Source of the DNA: Rubrolithibacter danxiaensis
GTDB taxonomy: Bacteria; Bacteroidota; Bacteroidia; Sphingobacteriales; Sphingobacteriaceae
Direction of reading: 5' to 3'
Assembly: GCF_047272945.1 (NCBI RefSeq)
Contig: NZ_JBKOPS010000002.1
Location: 186,001-250,000 of the forward strand
DNA length: 64,000 nt
Shown here: positions 36,256-45,727 of the stretch, piece after piece
Layout: each line of letters starts with the position of its first letter
Numbering within the stretch: the first letter of the stretch is position 1
Notes under the pieces: generated by a model
Seen by the model: the letters and a program-made list of their open reading frames with translations, nothing else
Databases searched by the model: none
Told to the model about the DNA's origin: nothing
Program-made: the position numbers and the translations under genes

Positions 36256-37347
36256 ATGAAAAAATTAATTAATAAAGCAGGAGGTTTGATTGCTCTTGTG
36301 CTGTTAATGGCAGCTTGTAAAAAAGATGCTGTTCTTACCACGCTGCAGGAGGTTTCATTTCCTTCTTCTCTTACAGCTTCAAAAACCGATATAACTATTT
36401 CCGAGGCCGATACTGCCTCTTCAGTAATAGAATTTGCCTGGCCTGAAGTAACGTATCCGGTTGATGCGCCTGTAACTTACATGCTTCAAATTGATATTGC
36501 AGCTGATACCATAGGCTCCTCGGCTTGGGGAAATGCAGCTAACATAGACTTAGGCCAGGATGTAGTTTCAAAATCACTAAAAGGAGGTGAACTGAATACA
36601 CTGGCTCAGCAGCTGGGCATTAAACCCAATGAGTCTGGCACGTTGGTAGCTCGTATCAAATCAACCCTCGACCGTCCGGCCTATTCAAATGCAGTGTCGT
36701 TTACCGTTACTCCTTACAAGGTTTTTACCGGTTATCCGTCTTTATGGGTTCCTGGCGATTACCAGGGCTGGGATCCTGCTTCAGCTCCTACAATTGTTTC
36801 GGTTAAATCGGATAATGTGTACGAAGGTTATGTTTATATTCCTGCAGGAGGATCGATGCAATTTAAGTTTACTGCTCAGCCTGCATGGGAACCTATGGCT
36901 TACGGAACCCTTACTAACGACGGAACTTTGGCTGAAGCCAATTTCGCTGGCGGAAACTTTACTGCTCCCTCTGACGGTTATTATGATTTAACTGCAGATT
37001 TAAACCAGATGAAATACACCATAACCAAAACAACCTGGTCTATAATTGGCGATGCAACTCCCGGCGGCTGGGATAGTGATACTCAAATGGATTACGATCC
37101 GGTAAATAAAGTCTGGAAAGTTACAGCTGATATGTCTGCAAACGGCTCGTTCAAATTCAGGGCAAATAATGCCTGGGTAATTGATTTTGGAGTAGATGGT
37201 AATGGGAAGTTAACGTATGCCGATCATCCTGTGCTGGGTTATACGCCGGATCTGAACAATTTAACCGTCCCCGAAAATGGTAATTATACAATCACACTTG
37301 ATTTGCACGATCCGAATAATTACAGCTATAAATTGAAGAAGAATTAA
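36256..37347 (+). CDS. susE: SusE/SusF-like starch-binding lipoprotein
   Basis: This 363-residue lipoprotein (lipobox LMAAC) has an N-terminal SusE domain (~20-150, with ADTASSVIEFAWPEVTYP and the strand pattern APVTYMLQIDIA) and two C-terminal SusE/F-type starch-binding domains. These are marked by SLWVPGDYQGWDPASAP (~163) and WSIIGDATPGGWDSDTQM (~260). The Trp residues in these motifs are the expected sugar-stacking residues. It would keep starch at the surface for the downstream amylase. The length is close to BT SusE (387 residues). Confidence 0.9.
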   Translation: MKKLINKAGGLIALVLLMAACKKDAVLTTLQEVSFPSSLTASKTDITISEADTASSVIEFAWPEVTYPVDAPVTYMLQIDIAADTIGSSAWGNAANIDLGQDVVSKSLKGGELNTLAQQLGIKPNESGTLVARIKSTLDRPAYSNAVSFTVTPYKVFTGYPSLWVPGDYQGWDPASAPTIVSVKSDNVYEGYVYIPAGGSMQFKFTAQPAWEPMAYGTLTNDGTLAEANFAGGNFTAPSDGYYDLTADLNQMKYTITKTTWSIIGDATPGGWDSDTQMDYDPVNKVWKVTADMSANGSFKFRANNAWVIDFGVDGNGKLTYADHPVLGYTPDLNNLTVPENGNYTITLDLHDPNNYSYKLKKN

Positions 37348-37352
37348 AAAAA

Positions 37353-37389
37353 TTACTGCGGGAGACGCCAAAAGCATCTTCTGCAGTAA
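37353..37389 (+). other. Intercistronic stem-loop between susE and the amylase gene
   Basis: A 16-bp stem (left arm 37353-37368, right arm 37374-37389) has two G-T pairs and one mismatch. The loop is CAAAA. There is no T tract, so it is more likely an mRNA-stability or processing element than a terminator. Confidence 0.6.
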
Positions 37390-37423
37390 CTGCAGTTAAT
37401 ATAACAGAAAACAAATACAAAAC

Positions 37424-38851
37424 ATGAATAGAATACGGGCGTTGCTGCGAAAAATAGAGATAAAGAAAGTTTACACAAAGAAAAACAATGTTTTGCTTCT
37501 TTTATTGCTGGTTGCATTTTCTACCTATGGTTGCAAAAAGAATGAACCGGTGCCTTCAGATAATACACCAGTTGTAACTGGCAATGATCCGGATCAGTAT
37601 AATATTCCTTTCAATAATGTACCTGATCCAAGAGATGTTTCTATCTATCAGGTAAATATCCGCACGTTTAGCAAAGAAGGTAATTTGAAAGGAGTGCAAG
37701 CACGTTTAGATTCAATAAAAGCACTCGGAATAAATGTAATTTACCTGATGCCGATATATCCTGTTGGGGTTCTGAAATCTGTAAACTCCCCTTATTGCGT
37801 TAAAGATTATAAATCTGTAAACAGTGAGTTTGGAACATTGAATGATTTGCGAGCTCTTATAGATGAGGCACATAAGAAAGATATGGCTGTGATACTGGAT
37901 TGGGTGGCCAATCATACCTCATTTGATAATAGCTGGACAAGTAATAAAAGCTGGTATCAGCAGGATTCTCAGGGAAATATAGTAAGCCCTCCGGGTTGGA
38001 ATGATGTAGCGCAGTTAAACTTTGGTAATGCTGATATGAGATTAGCAATGATAAAGGCAATGAAATACTGGGTATATGCCGCCAATATTGATGGTTTTCG
38101 TTGCGATTATGCTGATGGCCCTCCGGTTGATTTCTGGAAACAAGCGATCGATACATTAAGGAAAATATCTACTCATAAATTGCTGTTACTGGCAGAAGGA
38201 AAACGCAGCGCTAATTATACAGTTGGGTTTGATTATAATTTTGGCTTTTCCTTTTTTGAGAAATTAAAAACCATTTATAACAACAATCAATCTGTACAAT
38301 TAATTGATAATTTGAATGCTTCGGGTTATACAAATGCTTCGGACAGGCAGCAAGTAGTGAGATACATAACCAATCATGATGTAAACAGTTCTGACGGTAC
38401 TCCGCTGGAGTTGTTCGGCGGTAAAAGTGGGTCGATGGCCGCTTTTGTTGTAACAGCATACATGAAAAGTGTACCGATGATTTACAACGGGCAGGAAGTA
38501 GGAACTCCCTTCAGGCTAACTTTTCCTTTCACAACTACAAAAATAGACTGGTCGTTAAACCCCGGTATAACCGCAGAATATAAAAAGGTTCTGGCTGTGC
38601 GAAATAATAGTGAAGCTATCAGGAGAGGACAGTTAATTTCTTACAGTAGTGCTGATGTATGTGCTTTTTCAAAAGAAGCCGGAACAGAAAAAGTTTTTGT
38701 AGCATCTAACCTGAGAAATAAATCGATTACTTATACCGTTCCGTCAAATTTGGCAAATACAGTATGGACCGACGCTTTTAGCGGGAAGAAGGTAACATTA
38801 AAGGCAACACTCATACTGGAGCCTTACTCTTATATAGTTTTGAAAAATTGA
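37424..38851 (+). CDS. GH13 alpha-amylase family lipoprotein (SusG-like)
   Basis: This 475-residue enzyme has a basic N-terminal extension, then a lipoprotein signal with lipobox STYGC at about residue 38, and a GH13 barrel. Conserved GH13 regions are readable: DWVANHT (region I), GFRCDYA with nucleophile D228 (region II), LLLAEG with acid/base E258 (region III), and TNHDV with D319 (region IV). A short beta domain ends the protein. It is probably displayed at the surface and cuts starch into oligosaccharides for SusCD. It closes the operon, followed by a strong terminator. Confidence 0.92.
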   Translation: MNRIRALLRKIEIKKVYTKKNNVLLLLLLVAFSTYGCKKNEPVPSDNTPVVTGNDPDQYNIPFNNVPDPRDVSIYQVNIRTFSKEGNLKGVQARLDSIKALGINVIYLMPIYPVGVLKSVNSPYCVKDYKSVNSEFGTLNDLRALIDEAHKKDMAVILDWVANHTSFDNSWTSNKSWYQQDSQGNIVSPPGWNDVAQLNFGNADMRLAMIKAMKYWVYAANIDGFRCDYADGPPVDFWKQAIDTLRKISTHKLLLLAEGKRSANYTVGFDYNFGFSFFEKLKTIYNNNQSVQLIDNLNASGYTNASDRQQVVRYITNHDVNSSDGTPLELFGGKSGSMAAFVVTAYMKSVPMIYNGQEVGTPFRLTFPFTTTKIDWSLNPGITAEYKKVLAVRNNSEAIRRGQLISYSSADVCAFSKEAGTEKVFVASNLRNKSITYTVPSNLANTVWTDAFSGKKVTLKATLILEPYSYIVLKN

Positions 38852-38898
38852 ATCAGGAATTACATGTGCTGATTTTTTTAGTTTAATTATTAGTTGGT

Positions 38899-38932
38899 AG
38901 CAGGTGCTGAATTTCAGCACCTGCTCTTTTTA
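38899..38932 (+). terminator. Strong terminator after the sus operon
   Basis: A near-perfect palindrome with 13-base arms (AGCAGGTGCTGAA / TTCAGCACCTGCT, 38899-38925) is followed by CTTTTTAAA. It separates the GH13 gene from the GH97 gene, which therefore needs its own promoter. Confidence 0.9.
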
Positions 38933-39051
38933 AATTTCTCAATCACAGGATTTCTTTATATTCTGTATCATCTAATTCAGTAAGTGTTTCTTTTAAGATC
39001 TCTTTATATCTCTGCACATACTGCTTTCCACTTTAACAATAAATTCATTCG

Positions 39052-41199
39052 ATGAAAAATCTATTTACTCTTTTGCTTTCGATATTTTATTTATCGCTAT
39101 ATGCCGAAGGCTCCGTTTCTTCCGCAAAAGTTAAATCCCCCGACGGCAATCTCGAAGTTGTTTTCAATCTTAAGAATGGTATTCCATATTATTCTTTAAA
39201 TAGAAAGGGAATAACAGTGATAAAAGAATCACGGTTGGGATTTATTTTAAAAAATAATCCGCCACTTGATAAAAATTTTAAGATAGCCGGCATTAAACAA
39301 TCTTCTTTCGATGAAACCTGGAAGCCGGTTTTAGGAGAGGTGAAAAGTATTCGGAATAATTACAAAAAACTGAAAATTGAACTGGAAGAACTGGGTGACT
39401 TGAAAAGAAAGTTAACAATCATTTTTAATGTATATAATGAAGGCATAGGTTTCAGGTATGAATTTCCGATACAGCCTAACCTTAAATATTTTGTTGTAAG
39501 TGAAGAACTTACTGAATTTAATCTTACCGGAGACCACAAGGCTTTTTGGATTCCCGGCGATTACGATTCCAATGAATATCCTTATACTACTTCCAAACTC
39601 AGCCAGGTAGATGCCTGGAAGCTCCCGCCAATATCTTATGGTAATAAAATTGATAACATACCCGATCAGTATGCAATTCAAACACCGTTAATGCTTAAAA
39701 CAGCCAATGGATTATATATTAATATCCACGAAGCTGCGCTTGTAAATTATTCTTCTATGCAATTACATGTAAACCGGCAAAACTATAGCTTGTCTGCCCG
39801 TTTAGTTCCTGACGCCGTAGGAAATAAAGTATATTTACGAACTCCCGTGAAAACACCCTGGCGTACAATTATTGTCAGTGATAAAGCCACAGAAATTCTT
39901 GCTTCTAAATTAATATTAAACTTAAATGAGCCTTCGAAAATAGAAGATACTTCATGGATCAAGCCCGTTAAATTTATGGGTGTCTGGTGGGAAATGCAGA
40001 CAGGTAAAAGCAGCTGGAATTATAGCAATAACATCGATTCTCTTTCTTCAAAAGGAACGCTTATACCAAATGGCCGACACGGAGCAAATACTGCAAATGT
40101 TAAACGTTATATTGATTTTGCTGATAAAAATGGTATTACAACTCTGCTGGTTGAAGGATGGAATACAGGTTGGGAAGAATGGACAGGCAACTGGAAAGAG
40201 GAAAATTTTGATTTCGTAAGTCCTTATCCTGATTTTGATGTAGAAGAGATAACCAATTACGCAAAGCAAAAAGGCATAGAAATGATAATGCACAATGAGA
40301 CCGGCGGAAGTGCTTCAAACTACGAGAGGCTTATGGATACGGCATTCCGGATGATGAATAAGTATGGGTATAAATCTCTTAAAACCGGGTATGTGGGCCA
40401 GATAATTCCCCGGGGAGAACATCATGACGGGCAATGGATGATTAACCATTACAGCCGGGGAGCGGAAAAAGCTGCTCAATATAAAGTGATGATCGATATG
40501 CATGAGCCGGTACGTCCTACGGGATTAAACCGGACCTATCCAAACTGGTTAGCGAATGAAGCAGGGCGTGGAAATGAATGGAACGCTTTCAGCGAGGGCA
40601 ATGCACCAGATCATGAAACTATTTTACCTTTTACCCGCTTGATTGGCGGTCCGATGGATTATACACCGGGGATATTTAAACTAAAAAATTATGCAGAGAA
40701 TGCAGCAGGGAGGCAGGTACATACCACACTTGCAAAACAATTGGCATTGTATGTAACCATATACAGCCCTTTACAAATGGCAGCAGATCTTCCTGAAAAT
40801 TATGAAGCGCATCCGGATGCATTTCAATTTATTAAAGATGTGGCGCTTGATTGGGACGATACGCAAATCCTGGAAGCGGAACCGGGAGATTATATTACAA
40901 TTGCAAGAAAAGAAAAAGGCGCAGAAAACTGGTTTGTTGGTGCTATTACCGATGAAAATGCCCGGATAAGCAATATTCGGTTAGATTTTCTCACCAAAGG
41001 GAAAAAATACATAGCTACAATTTATAGGGATGCAGAAAGTGCCGATTGGAAAACCAATCCCGAAGCATTTAAAATTGAAACATTTCTGGTAGATGGTTCC
41101 ACCAAATTGAAACTGAAGTTAGCCAGCGGAGGTGGTGCAGCAATAAGTCTTACTCCTGCAACAACTTCTGATCTAAAATCTTTAAAAAAGTATAAATAA
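39052..41199 (+). CDS. susB: GH97 alpha-glucosidase (SusB-like, inverting type)
   Basis: This 715-residue periplasmic enzyme has a signal peptide (~1-18), an N-terminal beta-sandwich (~25-270), a barrel (~290-570) and a C-terminal beta domain. Three glutamates fall at exactly the spacing of B. thetaiotaomicron SusB (E439, E508, E532): E416 in MHNETGG, E485 in DMHEPVRPTG, and E509 in RGNEWNAF. Their presence indicates the inverting alpha-glucoside hydrolase type rather than the retaining alpha-galactosidase type. It would release glucose from imported maltooligosaccharides. It has its own transcript, because a terminator precedes it. Confidence 0.93.
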   Translation: MKNLFTLLLSIFYLSLYAEGSVSSAKVKSPDGNLEVVFNLKNGIPYYSLNRKGITVIKESRLGFILKNNPPLDKNFKIAGIKQSSFDETWKPVLGEVKSIRNNYKKLKIELEELGDLKRKLTIIFNVYNEGIGFRYEFPIQPNLKYFVVSEELTEFNLTGDHKAFWIPGDYDSNEYPYTTSKLSQVDAWKLPPISYGNKIDNIPDQYAIQTPLMLKTANGLYINIHEAALVNYSSMQLHVNRQNYSLSARLVPDAVGNKVYLRTPVKTPWRTIIVSDKATEILASKLILNLNEPSKIEDTSWIKPVKFMGVWWEMQTGKSSWNYSNNIDSLSSKGTLIPNGRHGANTANVKRYIDFADKNGITTLLVEGWNTGWEEWTGNWKEENFDFVSPYPDFDVEEITNYAKQKGIEMIMHNETGGSASNYERLMDTAFRMMNKYGYKSLKTGYVGQIIPRGEHHDGQWMINHYSRGAEKAAQYKVMIDMHEPVRPTGLNRTYPNWLANEAGRGNEWNAFSEGNAPDHETILPFTRLIGGPMDYTPGIFKLKNYAENAAGRQVHTTLAKQLALYVTIYSPLQMAADLPENYEAHPDAFQFIKDVALDWDDTQILEAEPGDYITIARKEKGAENWFVGAITDENARISNIRLDFLTKGKKYIATIYRDAESADWKTNPEAFKIETFLVDGSTKLKLKLASGGGAAISLTPATTSDLKSLKKYK

Positions 41200-41265
41200 A
41201 AAGTATTAGTGCCGGAGTATTATTATAATGACTGTTTAATTTAATATAAAAGTTATATCAAAAGG

Positions 41266-41301
41266 AAAGTCCTCTTAGTTAAGATTAAGAGGGCTTTTTA
41301 T
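41266..41301 (+). terminator. Terminator after the GH97 gene
   Basis: AAGTCCTCTTA and TAAGAGGGCTT form a stem with a G-T pair around a loop centred at about 41282, followed by TTTTATTT. Confidence 0.75.
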
Positions 41302-41409
41302 TTGTACCCAGGTCTCGTTACAATAGTGTTAAAACAGATATAAATAAATTATATAGGCTTATTTTTTGTACTTGTTTTTACTGTTATTTCAATTGTTTAT
41401 GGATATATC

Positions 41410-42861
41410 ATGGAAAAAGAAAAAATCGGTAATGCAGAAATCAGTGCTTTAGGAGTAACAGATCTGGGCTTACTCGTTAGTTTCAGCCGCGTTGCCAATG
41501 GGTTATTGAAACATAAAGTAATGACTAAGGGAATTATCCTTGCCAATCTGGAATCGTTAATAGACGACCCGTTGCCATATGTATCAATGAAAGGCGGTAA
41601 GTTTAAAAATATTGCTGAGCAGGTGATTAATCTGCGCAATGCAGGAAACTTTATGAAACAGCAACGAAGCAATGTACTAAGAGAAACACTTATTGATTTT
41701 CCGGTTTTCGGGAAGGAGCACATAGAAACAGGCGCTTTGGGGCAGATGAATACTGCCATGAAGCTGCCTGTTGCGGTGGCCGGAGCACTGATGCCTGATG
41801 CGCATCAGGGATATGGACTCCCTATAGGAGGTGTGCTGGCTACAACTATAGATACTATTATTCCATTTGCAGTTGGAGTAGATATTGCCTGCCGTATGTG
41901 CCTGAGTATTTTCGATCTTCCTGCTGAAACGGTAGATACAGAAAAAGAGAAGCTAAAGAAACTGTTGGCAGATCACACGGTATTCGGCATGGGGGGAGTA
42001 GCTAAAAGTTATCACGATACGTCGTTGTTCGATCATCCGGACTGGAGCGCTACTCAGCTGATTCGTTCGTTGAAGAATAAGGCTTATACACAAGTGGGTA
42101 CTTCAGGAACAGGAAATCACTTTGTAGAATGGGGAGAGCTGACTATTGCCTGCAACGCTTTGAAAGATATACCTGATGGAAAATACCTTGCGCTTTTATC
42201 CCATTCAGGATCGAGAGGTTTTGGAGCAAGTATTGCCAATTACTATTCTGATATAGCGATGAAGAAGACGAAACTTCCAAAGGAAGCGAAGCATTTAGCC
42301 TGGCTGGATATGAATACAGAAGAAGGCGAGGATTATTGGATAGCTATGAACCTTGCAGGGAAGTACGCTTCTGCAAATCATCATGAAATTCATAACAAGA
42401 TAGCGAAAGCGTTAAATTTGTTTCCAATAATGCGAATTGAAAACCACCACAATTTTGCCTGGAAAGAAAAACTTGCCGATGGAACAGATGTGATGGTACA
42501 TCGTAAAGGCGCAACACCGGCAGGGAAAGGAGTTTTAGGAATTATCCCTGGATCGATGAGTACACCCGGGTTTGTGGTGCGGGGGAAAGGGGAACCACGC
42601 TCCATCAATTCGGCATCTCATGGTGCAGGCAGGCTGATGAGCAGGAGCGCTGCATTCAAAACGTTAAAAAAAGATTTGGTAGAGGCTGAACTGGACCATA
42701 AAAAGATTACACTTTTAGGATCGGATCTGGATGAAGCGCCTATGGTGTATAAGGATATTCATGCAGTTATGGCGGCGCAGACAGATTTGGTAGAGGTGCT
42801 CGCCGAGTTTCAACCGAGGATTGTCAGGATGGCGAACCCTAAGGAAAGGCCAGAAGATTAG
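41410..42861 (+). CDS. rtcB: RtcB family RNA ligase
   Basis: This 483-residue protein carries the RtcB signatures. These are a Mn-binding motif AVGVDIACRM (~residue 156), GTSGTGNHFVEWGEL, HSGSRGFG, HHNFAWKE, and the guanylylated His (H364) in VMVHRKGATPAGKG. RtcB joins 2',3'-cyclic phosphate or 3'-phosphate ends to 5'-OH ends of RNA, using GTP. No rtcA, rtcR, archease or prfH gene is adjacent, so it stands alone here. The length is typical of the bacterial form. Confidence 0.92.
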   Translation: MEKEKIGNAEISALGVTDLGLLVSFSRVANGLLKHKVMTKGIILANLESLIDDPLPYVSMKGGKFKNIAEQVINLRNAGNFMKQQRSNVLRETLIDFPVFGKEHIETGALGQMNTAMKLPVAVAGALMPDAHQGYGLPIGGVLATTIDTIIPFAVGVDIACRMCLSIFDLPAETVDTEKEKLKKLLADHTVFGMGGVAKSYHDTSLFDHPDWSATQLIRSLKNKAYTQVGTSGTGNHFVEWGELTIACNALKDIPDGKYLALLSHSGSRGFGASIANYYSDIAMKKTKLPKEAKHLAWLDMNTEEGEDYWIAMNLAGKYASANHHEIHNKIAKALNLFPIMRIENHHNFAWKEKLADGTDVMVHRKGATPAGKGVLGIIPGSMSTPGFVVRGKGEPRSINSASHGAGRLMSRSAAFKTLKKDLVEAELDHKKITLLGSDLDEAPMVYKDIHAVMAAQTDLVEVLAEFQPRIVRMANPKERPED

Positions 42862-43002
42862 AAGGTTGATAGCAAGTGTATCTCAATTTCTAAACTAAAG
42901 AATGTTTTAACCGCTACCAACACTCCTTTAATCCCGGATCCTTTCATTGTTTCTTGTTATGTACAGGCAATTTTTCAACTTCACTCCGCCAGGAAGAAAT
43001 CT

Positions 43003-44247
43003 TTATTTAAACCCAAAGATAAACGGGAATAAAAATGTCACTATCATTATCCATAAGATGTAAACGGGAAGGTAAAAGGCGATAACTTTCTCCACTCCGC
43101 TTATGCTGATCTTTTTTGATAGTACCTTGTAGAGTTGCACAGTTACCAGCAGGAGATTTATTAAGATCAGGATATTTCCGCCCAGAACTGCCGTCCTGTT
43201 TGGCGTAAGTCCCAAGGTTGAAATGCGGAATATAATGGCCGATAGTGCAACAGCATTAATAAGTACGGTTACAGCAGCTAGCAGTAAAAGAATCCAGATT
43301 TCTGCCATGCTTTTAGTAGTCTTTGATGCTTCAGCAACCGAAAAGAAGATGATTGCCATCACACCTATTAACAAGGCATTAAAAATTAGCAGGAATTTAC
43401 GGTCGTTGTAAGGGTCTTTACCTGAATAAATTATTGCTATGAGATAAACTATCAGCATTACTAATACCAGGGGACTGAATATTTTAGCAATTACAGGTGA
43501 AACTTTACCTACTAATTGCGGATTGCTTTGTGTAAGATAGGTCCCAATAATCGGAGCGGCCGGAAGTCCGAATACTACTACATAATTGAAATAAAATGTT
43601 TCAATCTTCAAGCCGATTAACGCGAAAAGACCAATTGTTATACCGGTCATAATTGCACCTGAAATCAGGATTAGGGCGCTCATAACCAAAAGATCGCCGT
43701 TATATTTTAAAAAGCCGAGCCGTTTTTTCTCATTATTTTTAAAGTCGCCAACAAAAGAAAAACCTAAAATAGACCACAGAAATAGGAGTAAATGAATACA
43801 GGATAAAATTAACGTATCGCTCTTCTCATCATCAGGCAAGGAGTTTATATAAATTAAACTCAGAAGCATTAGAACGACTATCGTTATAATTTTGCCTGTG
43901 GATAAACTGTTCTTCCACGCAAAGTAAGCTGTTAGAGCCGGAAAAATGATAAAGCCAATATTCCTGGGGTAGAAGAAGTTTTCGCTAATGGCGAAAATAG
44001 CCGGTAGCTTTGCTATCAGGCCAGCAATAACGGAAATCGAAATAACAAATAGAAGATCGTTTTTTGTGCCCCAGTGAATGTCATCTTTTGCAAAGTTTAA
44101 CCGTTCATTCCAGAAGCTGCCCAAAACGGTCTCGCCTAATTCGGGATACAGAGAATTAAATGCACGCTTAAATGCTATTTTGTCAATCCTGTACAGCTTT
44201 TCGAGCTGTGCAGGATTGTTCAAATTTGAAAGTATTTGCTCTTTCAT
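43003..44247 (-). CDS. DUF4153-like polytopic membrane protein
   Basis: This 414-residue protein has a soluble N-terminus (~1-60, including SFWNERLNFAKDDIHWG) and about eleven hydrophobic segments. Conserved-looking stretches are FFYPRNIGFIIFPALTAYFAW, FGLPAAPIIGTYLTQSNPQL and SGKDPYNDRKFLLIFNALLI. It resembles DUF4153 proteins of Bacteroidota, whose function is unknown. It lies 44 bases after another small membrane gene on the same strand and probably shares its transcript, under the palindrome at 44681-44697. Confidence 0.65.
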   Translation of the reverse strand: MKEQILSNLNNPAQLEKLYRIDKIAFKRAFNSLYPELGETVLGSFWNERLNFAKDDIHWGTKNDLLFVISISVIAGLIAKLPAIFAISENFFYPRNIGFIIFPALTAYFAWKNSLSTGKIITIVVLMLLSLIYINSLPDDEKSDTLILSCIHLLLFLWSILGFSFVGDFKNNEKKRLGFLKYNGDLLVMSALILISGAIMTGITIGLFALIGLKIETFYFNYVVVFGLPAAPIIGTYLTQSNPQLVGKVSPVIAKIFSPLVLVMLIVYLIAIIYSGKDPYNDRKFLLIFNALLIGVMAIIFFSVAEASKTTKSMAEIWILLLLAAVTVLINAVALSAIIFRISTLGLTPNRTAVLGGNILILINLLLVTVQLYKVLSKKISISGVEKVIAFYLPVYILWIMIVTFLFPFIFGFK

Positions 44248-44291
44248 GGCTATCTTCTTAAATATATCACATAATTTTTAGTGATGACCTG

Positions 44292-44630
44292 TTAATCCCA
44301 CATAGTGCCATCAAGTCCTAAAACCGTTCCAAGCCATAATCCAATGATGAATACGATGACGCTCAATATAATGGCCAGTGTTTTATCCAATCTCCCACGG
44401 GAACTCAGATGATCCATGAGGTAATAAAAGGCACCGCCCATAGCGCCGGCTGCCGGAGTAACAATAAGAGGTTTGATAAACCATAATTTCGGCCACTCCG
44501 GATTCGGTTCATCGACTCCGAATACAAAGAATGAGATAAGAATAAGGCCAATACCCGCACCGGCCATCATTGCTTTAGCTAATAATCCCTGGTGATTTGC
44601 TTGAGGTGTTAAATTTTTTGTCTGTGTCAT
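44292..44630 (-). CDS. Small three-segment membrane protein, unknown function
   Basis: This 112-residue protein has three hydrophobic segments (about 18-38, 50-68 and 83-105) and a distinctive central block DEPNPEWPKLWFIKPL. It is recognisable as a widespread Bacteroidota family that is sometimes labelled a KefB-like potassium transporter, a name I would not trust. The start codon lies 51 bases downstream of the palindrome ACTTTG-N5-CAAAGT. Confidence 0.6.
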   Translation of the reverse strand: MTQTKNLTPQANHQGLLAKAMMAGAGIGLILISFFVFGVDEPNPEWPKLWFIKPLIVTPAAGAMGGAFYYLMDHLSSRGRLDKTLAIILSVIVFIIGLWLGTVLGLDGTMWD

Positions 44631-44680
44631 GATGTTTTGTTTTGAGGTGTAAATAGTTTTTTTATTAGTAGTAAAAAAGA

Positions 44681-44697
44681 ACTTTGTTATTCAAAGT
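44681..44697. promoter_or_regulatory. Palindrome ACTTTG-TTATT-CAAAGT, candidate operator 1
   Basis: This is a perfect 6-base inverted repeat with a 5-base spacer, upstream of the small membrane gene and the DUF4153 gene. The same arms and spacing recur at 45711-45727. On the minus strand, one arm makes an ACTTTG that is part of a possible -7 element. Confidence 0.6.
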
Positions 44698-44794
44698 ATA
44701 ATGATAAAAAAAATTTACTCAGATAATTTCATTATGAGTTAGTTAATATAATTTTTATTACTTCCATCGTTACTTACAGTGCTTTTTCGGTACG

Positions 44795-45094
44795 TTATTT
44801 CTGTGATTTTATCAATTTTTCCAGGGCATTAAGATGATCATCGAACGCTTTTTTACCTTCTTTGGTAATGAAATATTTGGTATTGGGTTTTTTGCCGATA
44901 AATGACTTTTCAATACCAATAAATTCTTCTTTTTCCAGCGCTTTCATGTGACTCGCAAGGTTGCCGTCCGTTACATCGAGGTACTCTTTCAGTGTATTGA
45001 AATCAAGCCTGTCATTAACCGCCAGCGCTGACATAATACCCAACCTGATCCTGCTTTCAAATGCTTTTTGTAATCCGTCAATTAATATCTTCAC
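44795..45094 (-). CDS. Winged-helix transcriptional regulator (HTH_34 type)
   Basis: This 99-residue DNA-binding protein starts with a helix LQKAFESRIRLGIMSAL and has the recognition region FNTLKEYLDVTDGNLASHMKA. A beta wing is at GIEKSFIGKKPNTKYFITKEG and a dimerisation helix closes the protein. This is the single-domain winged-helix type common in Bacteroidota, next to membrane-protein genes. It overlaps the preceding membrane gene by 4 bases (ATGA), so both come from one mRNA. Two matching palindromes flank its operon and the next one, making it the likely repressor of both. Confidence 0.85.
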   Translation of the reverse strand: MKILIDGLQKAFESRIRLGIMSALAVNDRLDFNTLKEYLDVTDGNLASHMKALEKEEFIGIEKSFIGKKPNTKYFITKEGKKAFDDHLNALEKLIKSQK

Positions 45095-45702
45095 CGTTCG
45101 TACTTATAATACACATAAATACCATAAATAATATGAGCTATTCCAAAGCCTAATGCCCAGAATAGTAATCCATATTCAATTAGATAGGAGCTGAGCAGGC
45201 CTAATGCAATTTCAGCGAGTCCTAAAACCATAACGGCATTGTATGTAAACTTGCTTGCATTAAATAATGCTAAGCCATAAAATAACAATGAAAAAGGGGC
45301 AATTAAGCCGGATAGTCCGTTGGCTGCCAAAATTAAAATCAATATCCCTCCTGTAATAAGCGGAACTGCCATATTAAGCGCAAGCAGCTTAGAGGTTGGA
45401 GTCCACAGTTTTTCACCTCTTTTACCCGCACTTTTGTACGACAGAGAAACAGCAGTGCTGATAGCCAGTACGAATAGGATCAGGCCTAAAAAAATAATTT
45501 TCCTTAAACCTGTAGGTGAAATGCTGTATGCAACTTCATCAGGATTAAAATTAAAAATTGCATGAGCAATATAAGCTCCTGCCAGGGCATAAATTCCCAC
45601 CAGTATGCCTGCCCAGCCTGAGAGTGACAGGAATTTGGAAGAGCGCTCCATCATAGAGCGTATTTCAGCTATATCCCCAATATAGTCCAGTTCTTCTTTC
45701 AT
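45091..45702 (-). CDS. Polytopic membrane protein co-transcribed with the winged-helix regulator
   Basis: This 203-residue protein has a soluble N-terminal segment (YIGDIAEIRSMMERSSKFLSL) and six hydrophobic segments. The ending WALGFGIAHIIYGIYVYYKYE and the pairing with a small winged-helix gene are typical of an unnamed Bacteroidota family. No catalytic residues are evident. The start codon lies only 9 bases from the palindrome ACTTTG-N5-CAAAGT. Confidence 0.65.
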   Translation of the reverse strand: MKEELDYIGDIAEIRSMMERSSKFLSLSGWAGILVGIYALAGAYIAHAIFNFNPDEVAYSISPTGLRKIIFLGLILFVLAISTAVSLSYKSAGKRGEKLWTPTSKLLALNMAVPLITGGILILILAANGLSGLIAPFSLLFYGLALFNASKFTYNAVMVLGLAEIALGLLSSYLIEYGLLFWALGFGIAHIIYGIYVYYKYER

Positions 45703-45710
45703 TTTAAAGT

Positions 45711-45727
45711 ACTTTGCATTTCAAAGT
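45711..45727. promoter_or_regulatory. Palindrome ACTTTG-CATTT-CAAAGT, candidate operator 2, overlapping a -7 element
   Basis: On the minus strand the distal arm forms TAACTTTG (45722-45729), a perfect TAnnTTTG element. A TTTG lies 22 bases further upstream (45752-45755). A protein bound here would block transcription of the membrane-protein/regulator operon. AAAGTACTTT at 45706-45715 is an overlapping second palindrome. Confidence 0.6.

Noticed and set aside
41410..42861. RtcB as part of an RNA-repair operon
   Set aside because: No rtcA, rtcR, prfH, archease or tRNA fragments are adjacent; it is a lone gene.
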